A stretch of 32,352 nt of DNA from Oscillospiraceae bacterium (GCA_015067675.1 SVMB01000036.1:1-32352), one strand, 5' to 3'. Positions 16,859 through 24,497 are shown, counted from the first letter of the stretch. A program made the numbers and translations. The notes: a model not told the origin generated them from the letters alone.

Positions 16859-16893
16859 GAAAGTGCAATCTTCATAAAGTGAGGTTTTGTCTG

Positions 16894-18297
16894 ATGGAAA
16901 TGAAACTCTGCGGAAGAATGATCTACGGTAAGTATACCGCCGTGCGGCATAAGCCCGGTATGCGCTTTAACTATGCAATCTACGTGCCGCCCTGCACCAA
17001 TCCCGACGGCTCCTATGCCGTGGCGATTGACCATGACGGCCTGCCCGATGCCAACTGTGCGGCGCTTGATTATCTCGCCGAGCGCGGCGAGGCGCCCTGG
17101 ACCGTGGTGTTCGGCCTGTGCTCGGCCAGTCTCCCGGCGTCCGTTGAGGGAGGCACGGAGCGCGGCATGCGCTTCAACAATTACGACCTCTACAGCCCGG
17201 AATACGCCGATCTCGTGGTGGATGAGATGATCCCCGCGCTGGCGGCGGAGCACCGTCTGACGCTGTCACCGTCCCCGGATATGCATATGGCCATGGGCGG
17301 CTCCTCCGGCGGCATTTCGGCCTGGTGCATCGCGTGGTTCCGCACCGATTACGTGCGCCGCGTGTATATGGCAAGCCCCAGCTTTCTCTCCATGGCTCAC
17401 GGCCGGGAATTTCCCGCGCTCATGCGTAAGGTGGAGACAAAGCCCATCCGTGTGTATACCGATTACTCGGAAACCGAGCCCAACGACTACTTCGGCAGCT
17501 CCCATGTTGCGGGTATGGAGGCCGAACGTGCGCTGAAATTCGCCGGTTACGACATGGACTGCGCCTATTATCCCGGCGAGGGTCACTGTGCGCGCTGCAA
17601 CGACTATGAGACGAACCTGAAGGTCTATCGATTCCTGTGGAAGAACTGGAAAACCGAGCCGGTGAGGCCGGGCGGCCTGTCCACGCGCATGGAGAAGCTG
17701 ATTTCCCATGAGGAACCCTGGCGCGTGACCGACGAGCCGATGCCGGAGGCTGTGGGAGCCGTTTCCGACGGCAAATTCACCGCTGCCGGTGAATACATCG
17801 CCCGGGGCGGGCTGGTGATCTTCCGTACGCCCGACGGATCCGAACGCACCGTGGCGTCGGGCTTTGACGACATCTCGGCCCTTGCCATTTCCTCGGACCG
17901 CTGGCGTCTCTACATCGGCGATCGCCGCCGCGGAAGTCTTTACGCCATGTCCATCGCCCCGGACGGCAGCCTTTCCTGCAAGAGCCTGCACGCGGCGCTG
18001 CATCTGCCCATTGACTTCCGTTATCCCGGCGCCTATGACCTCTGTGCAGACAGCACGGACCGTATCTTCGCCGCCACGGAGATGGGCATTCAGTGCGTGC
18101 GTTCCTTCGGCATCATCGACGTGATCCTCCCGCTGCCGGGAGAGCGTGTACCGGAGCGCGTGGCACTTGGCGGCGAGGACGGTGCATATCTGTATGCCCA
18201 GGCGGGCGATGTGGTGTACCGTCGGCGGATGCTGCAGGGAAGCCGTCAGGATCCTTCTGTGCAGTCAGAGCCGCTGGGCCGCGCCTATTATGACTGA
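16894..18297 (+). CDS. alpha/beta-hydrolase esterase fused to SMP-30/gluconolactonase-like propeller
   Basis: This 467-aa two-domain protein has an enterochelin/feruloyl-esterase-like alpha/beta hydrolase in residues 1 to about 250. It carries the nucleophile elbow GSSGG (S138), a likely acid in the YTDYSETEPND stretch (D190 or nearby) and a histidine in GEGHC (H231). From about 260 to the end the sequence resembles one part of an SMP-30/gluconolactonase beta-propeller (DDISALAISSDRWRLYIGD, DRIFAATEMGIQCV, then LP...P..VALGGEDGAYLYA). No signal peptide is visible, so it is probably cytoplasmic, acting on an imported ester or lactone; the substrate is unknown. The open frame could begin at GTG 16879, but ATG 16894 has GTGAGG 9 nt upstream. 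The divergent MATE neighbour suggests a transport/turnover pair. Confidence 0.82.
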   Translation: MEMKLCGRMIYGKYTAVRHKPGMRFNYAIYVPPCTNPDGSYAVAIDHDGLPDANCAALDYLAERGEAPWTVVFGLCSASLPASVEGGTERGMRFNNYDLYSPEYADLVVDEMIPALAAEHRLTLSPSPDMHMAMGGSSGGISAWCIAWFRTDYVRRVYMASPSFLSMAHGREFPALMRKVETKPIRVYTDYSETEPNDYFGSSHVAGMEAERALKFAGYDMDCAYYPGEGHCARCNDYETNLKVYRFLWKNWKTEPVRPGGLSTRMEKLISHEEPWRVTDEPMPEAVGAVSDGKFTAAGEYIARGGLVIFRTPDGSERTVASGFDDISALAISSDRWRLYIGDRRRGSLYAMSIAPDGSLSCKSLHAALHLPIDFRYPGAYDLCADSTDRIFAATEMGIQCVRSFGIIDVILPLPGERVPERVALGGEDGAYLYAQAGDVVYRRRMLQGSRQDPSVQSEPLGRAYYD

Positions 18298-18329
18298 TAA
18301 GCGGCGAAACAACTGAATATGCTATATAA

Positions 18330-18367
18330 GCGGGACTTCAGCGGCTGTGCGGCCGCTGAAGTCCCGC
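18330..18367. terminator. bidirectional terminator between convergent genes
   Basis: GCGGGACTTCAGCGGC (18330-18345), a 6-nt loop and GCCGCTGAAGTCCCGC (18352-18367): a perfect 16-bp stem between the esterase stop and the iscU stop. T-richness follows on the plus side (TTGTTATGTCTTG) and ATATAGC-like sequence on the minus side. Confidence 0.85.
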
Positions 18368-18384
18368 TTGTTATGTCTTGCTAT

Positions 18385-18840
18385 TTAGTGCTGATGGGTG
18401 TCGCATTCAGCGTCACTGCGGCAGCAATTGTCGCAGGCGGCGTCCTGCTGCAGCTCGGGGGGCAGCTCGCGGCCGGCCTTGGTGTAGTAGTCCAGGAGAG
18501 CGGCCTTGATGGCTTCCTCGGCCAGGACGGAGCAGTGGATCTTCTCCGGCGGCAGACCTTCCAGAGCCTCGATAACGGCCTTGTTGGTCAGCTGCAGGGC
18601 TTCCTTGAGGGTCTTGCCCTTGACAAGCTCGGTGGCCATGGAGGAGGTGGCGACGGCGGCGCCGCAGCCGAAGGTCTTGAAGGTGACGTCGGCGATCACG
18701 TCGTTTTCGTCAACCTTGAGGTACATACGCATGATATCGCCGCAGCGGGGATTGCCGACGGTACCGACGCCGTTGGCATCGGCCAGCTCGCCGACGTTGC
18801 GGGGATGGGTGAAATGATCCAGAACCTTTTCAGTGTACAT
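18385..18840 (-). CDS. iscU: IscU/NifU-type Fe-S scaffold with Cys/His-rich tail
   Basis: This 151-aa NifU_N/IscU protein has the three scaffold cysteines: C33 (GNPRCGD), C59 (FKTFGCGAA) and C103 (EKIHCS). D35 after C33 is the usual cluster-labile-making aspartate. It accepts sulfur from the cysteine desulfurase encoded 62 nt upstream on the same strand and builds [2Fe-2S]/[4Fe-4S] clusters in the cytoplasm. After the scaffold fold (about residue 128) there is a short tail with C136, C139, C140, C146, H149 and H151, which could bind metal. Start ATG 18840 follows AAAGGAAT. No HscA/HscB/ferredoxin genes are nearby, so this is a minimal ISC/NIF-type pair of the clostridial kind. Confidence 0.94.
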   Translation of the reverse strand: MYTEKVLDHFTHPRNVGELADANGVGTVGNPRCGDIMRMYLKVDENDVIADVTFKTFGCGAAVATSSMATELVKGKTLKEALQLTNKAVIEALEGLPPEKIHCSVLAEEAIKAALLDYYTKAGRELPPELQQDAACDNCCRSDAECDTHQH

Positions 18841-18902
18841 AGTGGCGATTCCTTTCTATGGATTATACGGATCGGGCCTTGACCCGGAGTGATTTCAAAA
18901 GC

Positions 18903-20093
18903 TTACTGGAAGTTTGCCCACAGCGGCTTGCCGTCCTCCCAGACAGGGGACACGGCGCGCAGATTCTCGGCCATGGTCTTGACGGACTGGATGATGTAAT
19001 CCACGTCCTCCTCGGTGTTCTGGCTGTCCAGAGACAGGCGCAGGGAACCGTGAGCGACGGCGTGGGAGAGACCGATGGACATGAGCACGTGGCTGGGATC
19101 GAGGGAACCGGAGGAGCAGGCGGAGCCGGAGCTGGCGGCGATGCCCATATTGTCAAGGGTCAGCACGATTGCCTCGCCTTCGATGCCTTCGATGCTGAAG
19201 TTGGCGTTGCCCGGCAGGCGATCGGTGGGATGACCGTTGAGGCGGGTGTAGGGGATCTCGAGGATAGCCTTGACCATGCGGTCGCGCATGGCGGCGATAC
19301 GGCTCATGTCGGCTTCCAGATTGACGCGGGCATCCTCGGCGGCCTGACCCAGACCCACGATACCGGCGACGTTCTCGGTGCCGCCGCGGCGGGAGCGTTC
19401 CTGTCCGCCGCCGTGGAGGAAGGTGTCAATGCGGGTACCGCGCTTGACATACAGCGCGCCCACGCCCTTGGGACCGTGGAACTTATGGGCGGACATGGAA
19501 AGCATGGTGATATTCATAGCCTCCACATCCAGCGGGATATGGCCGACGGCCTGCACGGCGTCGGTATGGAAGGCGATCTTGTGCTCTTTTGCTATGGCGC
19601 CGATCTCGGCCAGGGGCTGGACGGTGCCGATTTCATTGTTGGCAGCCATGACGGAGATGAGGATGGTTTCGGGACGGATGGCGGCGCGCAGCTCATCGAG
19701 GCTGATGCGGCCGTATTCATCAACACCCAGCAGAGTGACTTCAAAGCCCTGCTTTTCCAGCCATTCCATGGCGTGAAGCATGGCATGGTGCTCGATTTTG
19801 GTGGAGATGATGTGGTTACCCTTCTTGCGGTTGGCGAAGGCATAACCCTTGAGGACGGTGTTGTCGCCCTCGGAACCGCCGCCGTTGAAGATGATCTCGT
19901 CGGTCTTGGCATTCAGCAGAGCCGCAACCTGCTCACGGGCCTTCTTGATGGCGGCAGTGGCCTCACGGCCGATGGAGTAGATGGAAGAAGGATTGCCGTA
20001 CTGATCCTTGATGAAGGGCAGCATGGCATTGAAAACAGAGTCCGAAACGGGCGTGGTCGCCGCGTTATCGGCGTATACAAAACGCTGTGACAT
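18903..20093 (-). CDS. iscS: IscS/NifS-type cysteine desulfurase
   Basis: This 396-aa PLP enzyme has YADNAATTPVS at the N-terminus, the PLP lysine K204 in SMSAHKFHGPKG, and the class I catalytic loop ASSGSACSSGSLDPSHVL with C326. It makes the persulfide used by the downstream IscU for Fe-S cluster assembly. It is clearly a different paralogue from the ThiI-linked enzyme at 4341-5492 (STGSACAKG loop). The start ATG 20093 follows AGGAAT-like sequence. The gene is divergent from rpmH, occupying the place where dnaA lies in many Firmicutes. An IscR/Rrf2 regulator gene, common upstream of such pairs, is not present here. Confidence 0.95.
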   Translation of the reverse strand: MSQRFVYADNAATTPVSDSVFNAMLPFIKDQYGNPSSIYSIGREATAAIKKAREQVAALLNAKTDEIIFNGGGSEGDNTVLKGYAFANRKKGNHIISTKIEHHAMLHAMEWLEKQGFEVTLLGVDEYGRISLDELRAAIRPETILISVMAANNEIGTVQPLAEIGAIAKEHKIAFHTDAVQAVGHIPLDVEAMNITMLSMSAHKFHGPKGVGALYVKRGTRIDTFLHGGGQERSRRGGTENVAGIVGLGQAAEDARVNLEADMSRIAAMRDRMVKAILEIPYTRLNGHPTDRLPGNANFSIEGIEGEAIVLTLDNMGIAASSGSACSSGSLDPSHVLMSIGLSHAVAHGSLRLSLDSQNTEEDVDYIIQSVKTMAENLRAVSPVWEDGKPLWANFQ

Positions 20094-20124
20094 ATTCCTG
20101 ATCGACCTTTCAATGTATAGTCAA

Positions 20125-20177
20125 GCGGAGACTTTTCTCCGCATCTATATCATACCACAATTGTCTAAAAAAGAAAA
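20125..20177 (-). promoter_or_regulatory. possible promoter and leader hairpin of the iscS-iscU pair
   Basis: On the minus strand TATGAT (20149-20154) is a good -10, with a weak TTTTCT -35 (20172-20177) at 17 bp. Just downstream, in the leader, GCGGAGA-CTTT-TCTCCGC (20125-20142) forms a perfect 7-bp hairpin about 30 nt before the start codon. Confidence 0.45.
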
Positions 20178-20218
20178 TAGCAGAAGCTACAATATTTATT
20201 TCGGAGCAGCAGAAAAAT

Positions 20219-20272
20219 ATTTGCGTTCTATGGCGATTGGGTGTTGACAGTTGACGCAAATCCAGATATAAT
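20219..20272 (+). promoter_or_regulatory. consensus promoter of rpmH within an 8-bp inverted repeat
   Basis: TTGACA (20244-20249), 17 bp and TATAAT (20267-20272) match the sigma-A consensus exactly. ATTTGCGT (20219-20226) and ACGCAAAT (20254-20261) form an inverted repeat whose right arm lies in the spacer, a possible regulator site. This fits strong expression of ribosomal protein L34. Confidence 0.9.
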
Positions 20273-20321
20273 ATAAGATGTTTCACGCTGCAATAATGTT
20301 TTCCCTCAAGGAGGTGTTCAT

Positions 20322-20456
20322 ATGCTTCGTACTTACCAGCCCAAGAAGCGCCAGCGTTCCAAGGAGCACGGCTTCCGCAAGAGAATGGCTTCCGCCAACG
20401 GCCGCAAGGTTCTCGCCAGAAGACGCGCGAAGGGCAGAGTCCGTCTGACTCACTAA
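20322..20456 (+). CDS. rpmH: 50S ribosomal protein L34
   Basis: This 44-aa, very basic protein starts [20 protein letters not shown] and ends [12 protein letters not shown], the classic bL34 sequence (family length 44-46). It is a component of the large ribosomal subunit. AAGGAGG at 20309-20315 lies 6 nt before the ATG, and the perfect promoter at 20244-20272 drives it. It is the first gene of the conserved rpmH-rnpA-yidD-yidC-jag cluster. A terminator immediately follows, so the downstream genes may depend on read-through or their own promoter. Confidence 0.98.
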   Translation: MLRTYQPKKRQRSKEHGFRKRMASANGRKVLARRRAKGRVRLTH

Positions 20457-20477
20457 GAAGCTGCCAGGATCTGTGTG

Positions 20478-20500
20478 AAAGCCCGCTTCGAGCGGGCTTT
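20478..20500 (+). terminator. terminator/attenuator after rpmH
   Basis: AAAGCCCGCT (20478-20487), loop TCG, AGCGGGCTTT (20491-20500) then TC. The short T tract suggests partial termination, which would let L34 be made in excess over RnpA. Confidence 0.8.
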
Positions 20501-20540
20501 TCAGCGTAGATCGAAAAGTGCCTGCAGCCGCGGTCATACG

Positions 20541-20593
20541 CGTGCCGTCGTATTTTTGGGACGGCACGTCGTCAAGCGGCATTTTGTTATGCC
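20541..20593 (+). other. two further hairpins in the rpmH-rnpA spacer
   Basis: CGTGCCGTC (20541-20549) pairs perfectly with GACGGCACG (20560-20568), with TATTTTT in the loop. GGCAT (20578-20582) pairs with ATGCC (20589-20593). The 186-bp spacer between rpmH and rnpA thus holds three hairpins in a row, which could be processing or attenuation sites. Confidence 0.4.
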
Positions 20594-20642
20594 CAAATGA
20601 CGGTTGTATGCCCCGAATTCAGCATGGAAGTTGGACAATCGA

Positions 20643-20981
20643 ATGCTCTATACAGTATCACTCAAGGAAAACCGGGATTTCAGACGGCTGTACGGTTCCA
20701 AGACCAATGTGGTCAATCCGTACATGGCGGTCTATTGCCGGAAAAACAAGCTGGGAATGAACCGGCTGGGGCTCACGGTGGGTACGAAGGTCGGACACGC
20801 CGTGGTGCGCAACCGCGTACGCAGAAGGCTGAGGGAAGCCTATCGTATGCAGGAGGCCGGTATTCTCAAGGGTTACGATATCGTGATCGTAGCCCGGGTT
20901 CGTGCCGCAGGTGCGGCGTATCAGGCTTTGTACAGCAGTCTTGCGGACAGCCTTGTGCGGCTCAAACTCATGCAGCGCTGA
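20643..20981 (+). CDS. rnpA: ribonuclease P protein component
   Basis: This 112-aa basic protein has the RnpA signature [19 protein letters not shown] (RNR motif) and an N-terminal [11 protein letters not shown]. It binds the catalytic RNase P RNA and helps trim the 5' ends of tRNA precursors. The open frame extends upstream to a TTG at 20604, but ATG 20643 ([13 protein letters not shown]) matches the family start and normal length; its ribosome site is weak (GGAAGTTGGA). The gene follows rpmH and is followed by yidD after 20 nt, the usual order. Confidence 0.96.
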   Translation: MLYTVSLKENRDFRRLYGSKTNVVNPYMAVYCRKNKLGMNRLGLTVGTKVGHAVVRNRVRRRLREAYRMQEAGILKGYDIVIVARVRAAGAAYQALYSSLADSLVRLKLMQR

Positions 20982-21001
20982 AACAAAGGGAGCTTTGCAA
21001 G

Positions 21002-21214
21002 GTGAAAAGATTGCTGCTTGCCCTGATCCGGTTTTACCGCAGACAGATTTCGCCCATGAAGGGCGGCGCCTGCTGCCGGTTCATACCGACCTGCTCGGAA
21101 TATGCGATGCAGGCCATTGAAAAATACGGCGCGTGCAAAGGTACGTGGCTGGCGTTACGCCGCGTGCTGCGCTGTCATCCCTTTCACCCCGGCGGCTATG
21201 ATCCTGTCCCGTAA
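21002..21214 (+). CDS. yidD: membrane protein insertion efficiency factor YidD
   Basis: This 70-aa protein starts at GTG 21002 ([18 protein letters not shown]) and contains the family motif [11 protein letters not shown] and the terminal HPGGYDPVP. YidD is a small membrane-associated helper of YidC-dependent insertion. AAAGGGAG lies about 10 nt upstream of the GTG. The longer open frame starting at 20597 overlaps rnpA and is not supported. The order rnpA-yidD-yidC is standard, and the three probably share a transcript. Confidence 0.95.
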   Translation: MKRLLLALIRFYRRQISPMKGGACCRFIPTCSEYAMQAIEKYGACKGTWLALRRVLRCHPFHPGGYDPVP

Positions 21215-21235
21215 AAGCCGCCCCTTTGATTAAGG

Positions 21236-21284
21236 AAAGGAGTCGCGGGGAGATTCTGATTCGTAACCCCGCGCAAAATCCCAA
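21236..21284 (+). promoter_or_regulatory. yidC ribosome site separated from ATG by a hairpin
   Basis: The only good ribosome site before yidC is AAAGGAG (21236-21242), 42 nt from the ATG at 21285. Between them CGCGGGG (21244-21250) pairs with CCCCGCG (21267-21273). Folding the hairpin brings the site to about 12 nt from the ATG. The frame has a stop (TAA, 21264-21266), so no earlier start exists. Confidence 0.55.
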
Positions 21285-22313
21285 ATGTCGAAACGTTTCA
21301 TCCGTTCGCGTCTGGCACTCATCGGCATCCTGACGGTGCTGATGGCCCTGGTGCTGTCCGGCTGTGTTCCCAACGGTGACGGCACCTCCTCCAACATCTT
21401 CATTCTGCTCATCGTTCGCCCCTTCGGTTATATCCTGCGCTGGATCTATGACATCGTGGGATCCTACGGTTGGGCGATCATCATCTTCCAGCTGTTGGCC
21501 AAGATTGTCATGCTGCCTCTTTCCATCAAGAGCAAGAAGGGCACCATGGCACAGGCCAAGCTGCAGCCCAAGATGCAGGAGCTGGAAAAGCGTTACAAAA
21601 ACGACAAGCAAAAGTATCAGGAAGAGCTGACCAAGCTCTATCAGACCGAGGGTGTCAGCCCCATGTCCGGCTGTCTGCCGATGCTGCTGACCTTCCCCAT
21701 CATGATTGGTCTGTACTGGCCCATCAGCCAGCCCCTGACTTACCTCATGCATCTGACTGCCGATCAGATCAACCAGATCAAGACCACTCTGGCCATTGCC
21801 GCCGAGGGTGTTGTGTCCGAGATTACGGTTGCTCAGCAGGTGTTTGAGAATTTTGACAAGGTTGCGCACATTTCCGAGAACATCATCCAGATGGATATGC
21901 GTTTCTTAGGCGTCAATCTCGGTGTTGTGCCGGACTGGAAGACTCTCAACATCGTTTTCCTGTTCCCCATCATCTCTGCTGTCACTTCCTTCCTGCTGAT
22001 GAAGCTGACCAGCTACCTGCAGTTCCGCGCCAGCGGCAAGGCTCCCGCCAATGAGAATGCATCGATGACCTTTATGATGCCCCTCATGTCTCTGTGGATC
22101 GGCTTCACGCTGCCTGCCGGTCTGACCCTGTACTGGATTGCCGGTAACCTGACCTCCATGGCTCAGGAATATTTCATGCATATCTATATGCAGCGTCTGG
22201 AAGCAAAGGAAGCGGAGAATCCCAGTCCCAAGGCGAATGCCAGAGAGATCGCCAAGAAGGAGGCCATTGAGGCTCATGTTCAAAAGAGTGGAAGCAAGCG
22301 GAAAAAGCACTGA
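21285..22313 (+). CDS. yidC: YidC/Oxa1 membrane protein insertase
   Basis: This 342-aa protein has a lipoprotein signal peptide with lipobox LSGC (C27), as in Gram-positive YidC. The 60KD_IMP core starts near GYILRWIYDIVGSYGWAIIIFQ and carries a cytoplasmic hairpin rich in Lys/Glu (about 85-120, KLQPKMQELEKRYKNDKQKY). An extracellular insert lies around residues 150-210, then further membrane segments. It inserts and folds membrane proteins alone or with SecYEG. The basic C-terminus (KSGSKRKKH) suits ribosome contact. The last 38 nt overlap the start of jag. Its start has the unusual hairpin-spaced ribosome site described separately. Confidence 0.96.
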   Translation: MSKRFIRSRLALIGILTVLMALVLSGCVPNGDGTSSNIFILLIVRPFGYILRWIYDIVGSYGWAIIIFQLLAKIVMLPLSIKSKKGTMAQAKLQPKMQELEKRYKNDKQKYQEELTKLYQTEGVSPMSGCLPMLLTFPIMIGLYWPISQPLTYLMHLTADQINQIKTTLAIAAEGVVSEITVAQQVFENFDKVAHISENIIQMDMRFLGVNLGVVPDWKTLNIVFLFPIISAVTSFLLMKLTSYLQFRASGKAPANENASMTFMMPLMSLWIGFTLPAGLTLYWIAGNLTSMAQEYFMHIYMQRLEAKEAENPSPKANAREIAKKEAIEAHVQKSGSKRKKH

Positions 22314-22983
22314 GGATGCCATTAACGCAGCCGTTCGACGGCTGGGCGTCTCCCGTGACCGCGTCACCGTAGAAGAGCTTGTTAAACCCCGTTCCGGATT
22401 TTTCGGTATCGGCAGCGTGGAAGCCCGCGTCGCCGTCACCTATACACTGACCCCCGCCGAGAGTGCCAAGGAGTTCCTGGAAGGTCTGCTTGAGCGCATG
22501 GGCCTGGAAGCGCTGGTTGATTCCGAGATGACCGACGACGGCGTCTCGATGAACGTGCGCGGCGAGGACATGGGCGTGGTCATCGGCCGTCGCGGTGATA
22601 CCCTCGACGCGCTGCAGTACATCACCTCGATCGTGGTCAACCGCGATCAGGACGAGCACGTGAAGGTTACGCTGGACACCGAGAACTACCGCGCCAAGCG
22701 TGAGGAGTCTCTGGTGAATCTGGCCGGCAAGGTTGCCGCCCGTGTGCTCAAGTACAAGAAGAACGTCACGCTGGAGCCCATGAGCGCCTACGAGCGCCGT
22801 GTGATCCATTCCGCGATTCAGGATATCAAGGGCGTCACGACCTTCTCCACCGGTACCGAGCCCAACCGCCGCGTGGTGATCGCGCTGGCCGGCGGCAGCC
22901 GTCCGGAGCGTCGTCCCCGTTATCCCCGCCGCGGCGGCAACGGTTCCGCCAAGGCCGAAAACGCTGCGGAAAGCGTCGAATAA
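22276..22983 (+). CDS. jag: Jag/KhpB RNA-binding protein (Jag-N, KH, R3H)
   Basis: This 235-aa protein has a Jag_N domain (1-50, MFKRVEASGKSTEDAI, FFGIGS), a KH domain (MGVVIGRRGDTLDALQYI) and an R3H domain (PMSAYERRVIHSAI). The tail is Arg/Gly-rich. In Firmicutes Jag/KhpB pairs with KhpA as an RNA chaperone affecting cell elongation and, through its place beside yidC, sporulation or envelope functions. ATG 22276 lies inside the yidC 3' end and uses AAGAAGGAGG (22255-22264 region) for translation; this start matches the family. Tight overlap implies translational coupling with yidC. Confidence 0.94.
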   Translation: MFKRVEASGKSTEDAINAAVRRLGVSRDRVTVEELVKPRSGFFGIGSVEARVAVTYTLTPAESAKEFLEGLLERMGLEALVDSEMTDDGVSMNVRGEDMGVVIGRRGDTLDALQYITSIVVNRDQDEHVKVTLDTENYRAKREESLVNLAGKVAARVLKYKKNVTLEPMSAYERRVIHSAIQDIKGVTTFSTGTEPNRRVVIALAGGSRPERRPRYPRRGGNGSAKAENAAESVE

Positions 22984-22994
22984 GGAACCTTTAT

Positions 22995-23036
22995 GGGCGG
23001 GCAGCCGGCGTTTCCGGCTTGTCCGCCCTGTTTTTA
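22995..23036 (+). terminator. terminator after jag
   Basis: GGGCGG (22995-23000) pairs with CCGCCC and an inner GCCGG with CCGGC. The hairpin is followed by TGTTTTTAAA. It ends the yidC-jag transcript, so mnmE probably has its own promoter. Confidence 0.75.
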
Positions 23037-23038
23037 AA

Positions 23039-23074
23039 CAGTCAGGTTTGAAAGAACAGTCAGTCAGGTTTGAA
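23039..23074 (+). repeat. two 14-bp direct repeats upstream of mnmE
   Basis: CAGTCAGGTTTGAA occurs at 23039-23052 and 23061-23074, 22 bp apart (about two helical turns), between the jag terminator and the mnmE ribosome site. TTGAAA at 23048-23053 could serve as a -35, but no good -10 follows. It may be a regulator site or a small slippage duplication. Confidence 0.5.
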
Positions 23075-23098
23075 TGATCTGCAAAAAGGAGTCTGCCC

Positions 23099-24439
23099 AT
23101 GGACACGATTACCGCTCCCGCCACAGCGCCGGTTCGCAGCGCCATTGCCGTACTGCGCATCTCAGGGCCTGAGACAAAAGAGATCCTGCAGCGTGTATTC
23201 CGGGGCAGAAAAAAGCAGCTGAAGCCCCGGGTGATGCATTTCGGACAGTTTATTGCCGACGGCGGGATATTGGACGAGGGTTTATGCGTCTTTTTCCCGG
23301 GTCCTGCGTCCTACACGGGCGAGGACATGGCGGAGTTATCCTGTCACGGCTCTCCGGGGGTGATACAGGCGCTGCTGGACGCGATTTTAGAGGCCGGAGC
23401 GCGCATGGCGCAGCCGGGTGAGTTTACGCGGCGTGCGTTTTTGAACGGAAAGCTTGAGCTGACGCAGGCGGAGGCGGTCATTGATCTGATCGATTCGGAG
23501 ACGAAGGCTGCGGCGCGCAATGCGGCGGCGCAGCTGGACGGTGCATTGGGGAAGCGCATTGATGCGCTGCGCACGGAGCTCATCGGTTTATCGGCGCATT
23601 TCGGTGCGGTGATCGACTATCCCGACGACGACATTCCGGAGTTCATCACGGAGCATGCGCAGGAGGTACTGGACCGGGTCAGCGAATCTCTCCGGGGATT
23701 ACGGGAGAGTTTCCGGCAGGGCAGTTTACTGCGCGACGGTGCGGTTTGCGTATTGGCGGGACGTCCCAACGCGGGCAAGTCCTCGCTGCTCAATGCGTTG
23801 GCCGGCGAAGAGCGTGCGATTGTGACACCGGTACCGGGTACGACCCGGGACGTGGTGGAAGCGCGCATTGAGCTGGGCGGCATTCCGGTGCGTTTGATGG
23901 ATACGGCAGGTCTGCGGGAGACGGAAGATCCGGTGGAGAAGCTGGGTGTTGAGCGCACGGAGCGTGCGCTGCGTGCGGCGCAGCTGATCCTGGCGGTCTA
24001 CGACGGCACGGAGGCGTTATTTGAGCGCGACATCGAGGAGATCGACGGCTGTCCGGTGATTGCGGTGGTCAACAAGGAAGATCTGGGCGTGAAGCTGGAC
24101 GTGAAGACGCTCAAAGAGCATTTTCGGGTTGTGATCACGGTTTCGGCGGCCACCGGCGAGGGTATTGACGAGTTACGCGCCGCGATGGCGCGTGCGTTAC
24201 GGGTAAACGAGATTATCCCGGACGGCACGATGGTAACAAATCCCCGTCAGGCGGAGGTATTAAGCCGGGCGTATGCGGCGGCGAAGCGTGCCGCAGATGC
24301 GCTGCGCATGGGCATGACGCCGGACATGGTGCTCGCCGACAGCGAGGAAGCTGTGAGTATTCTCGGCGAGCTGACCGGCAGGAGCACCACAGAGGATGTC
24401 CTCGGCGCGATTTTCTCACGGTTCTGTGTGGGAAAGTAG
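23099..24439 (+). CDS. mnmE: tRNA modification GTPase MnmE
   Basis: This 446-aa protein of standard family length has an N-terminal folate-binding domain (1-120) and a helical domain split around an inserted G domain. The G domain has G1 GRPNAGKSS (221-229), TRDVVEA, G3 DTAGL, G4 NKED and SAATGEG. The C-terminus FCVGK carries the conserved cysteine (C443). With MnmG it makes the 5-carboxymethylaminomethyl modification of wobble uridine in tRNA. AAAAAGGAG lies 7 nt before ATG 23099. Its partner mnmG follows after an unusually long 371-bp gap filled by a dispersed repeat. Confidence 0.97.
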   Translation: MDTITAPATAPVRSAIAVLRISGPETKEILQRVFRGRKKQLKPRVMHFGQFIADGGILDEGLCVFFPGPASYTGEDMAELSCHGSPGVIQALLDAILEAGARMAQPGEFTRRAFLNGKLELTQAEAVIDLIDSETKAAARNAAAQLDGALGKRIDALRTELIGLSAHFGAVIDYPDDDIPEFITEHAQEVLDRVSESLRGLRESFRQGSLLRDGAVCVLAGRPNAGKSSLLNALAGEERAIVTPVPGTTRDVVEARIELGGIPVRLMDTAGLRETEDPVEKLGVERTERALRAAQLILAVYDGTEALFERDIEEIDGCPVIAVVNKEDLGVKLDVKTLKEHFRVVITVSAATGEGIDELRAAMARALRVNEIIPDGTMVTNPRQAEVLSRAYAAAKRAADALRMGMTPDMVLADSEEAVSILGELTGRSTTEDVLGAIFSRFCVGK

Positions 24440-24497
24440 GGCGCAGGGAGCGTTGGAAGCCGGGAACGGGTTCTCGCTGTTGGGAATGGTTGAAGAA

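Noticed and set aside
20094-20321. Possible replication origin in the AT-rich gap upstream of rpmH
   Set aside because: I found no DnaA-box (TTATCCACA-like) cluster and dnaA is absent. The AT-richness is explained by the two divergent promoters.
20597-21214. 205-residue frame ending in YidD
   Set aside because: Only the last 70 residues are YidD. The upstream part is out-of-frame rnpA, and the GTG at 21002 has a proper ribosome site.
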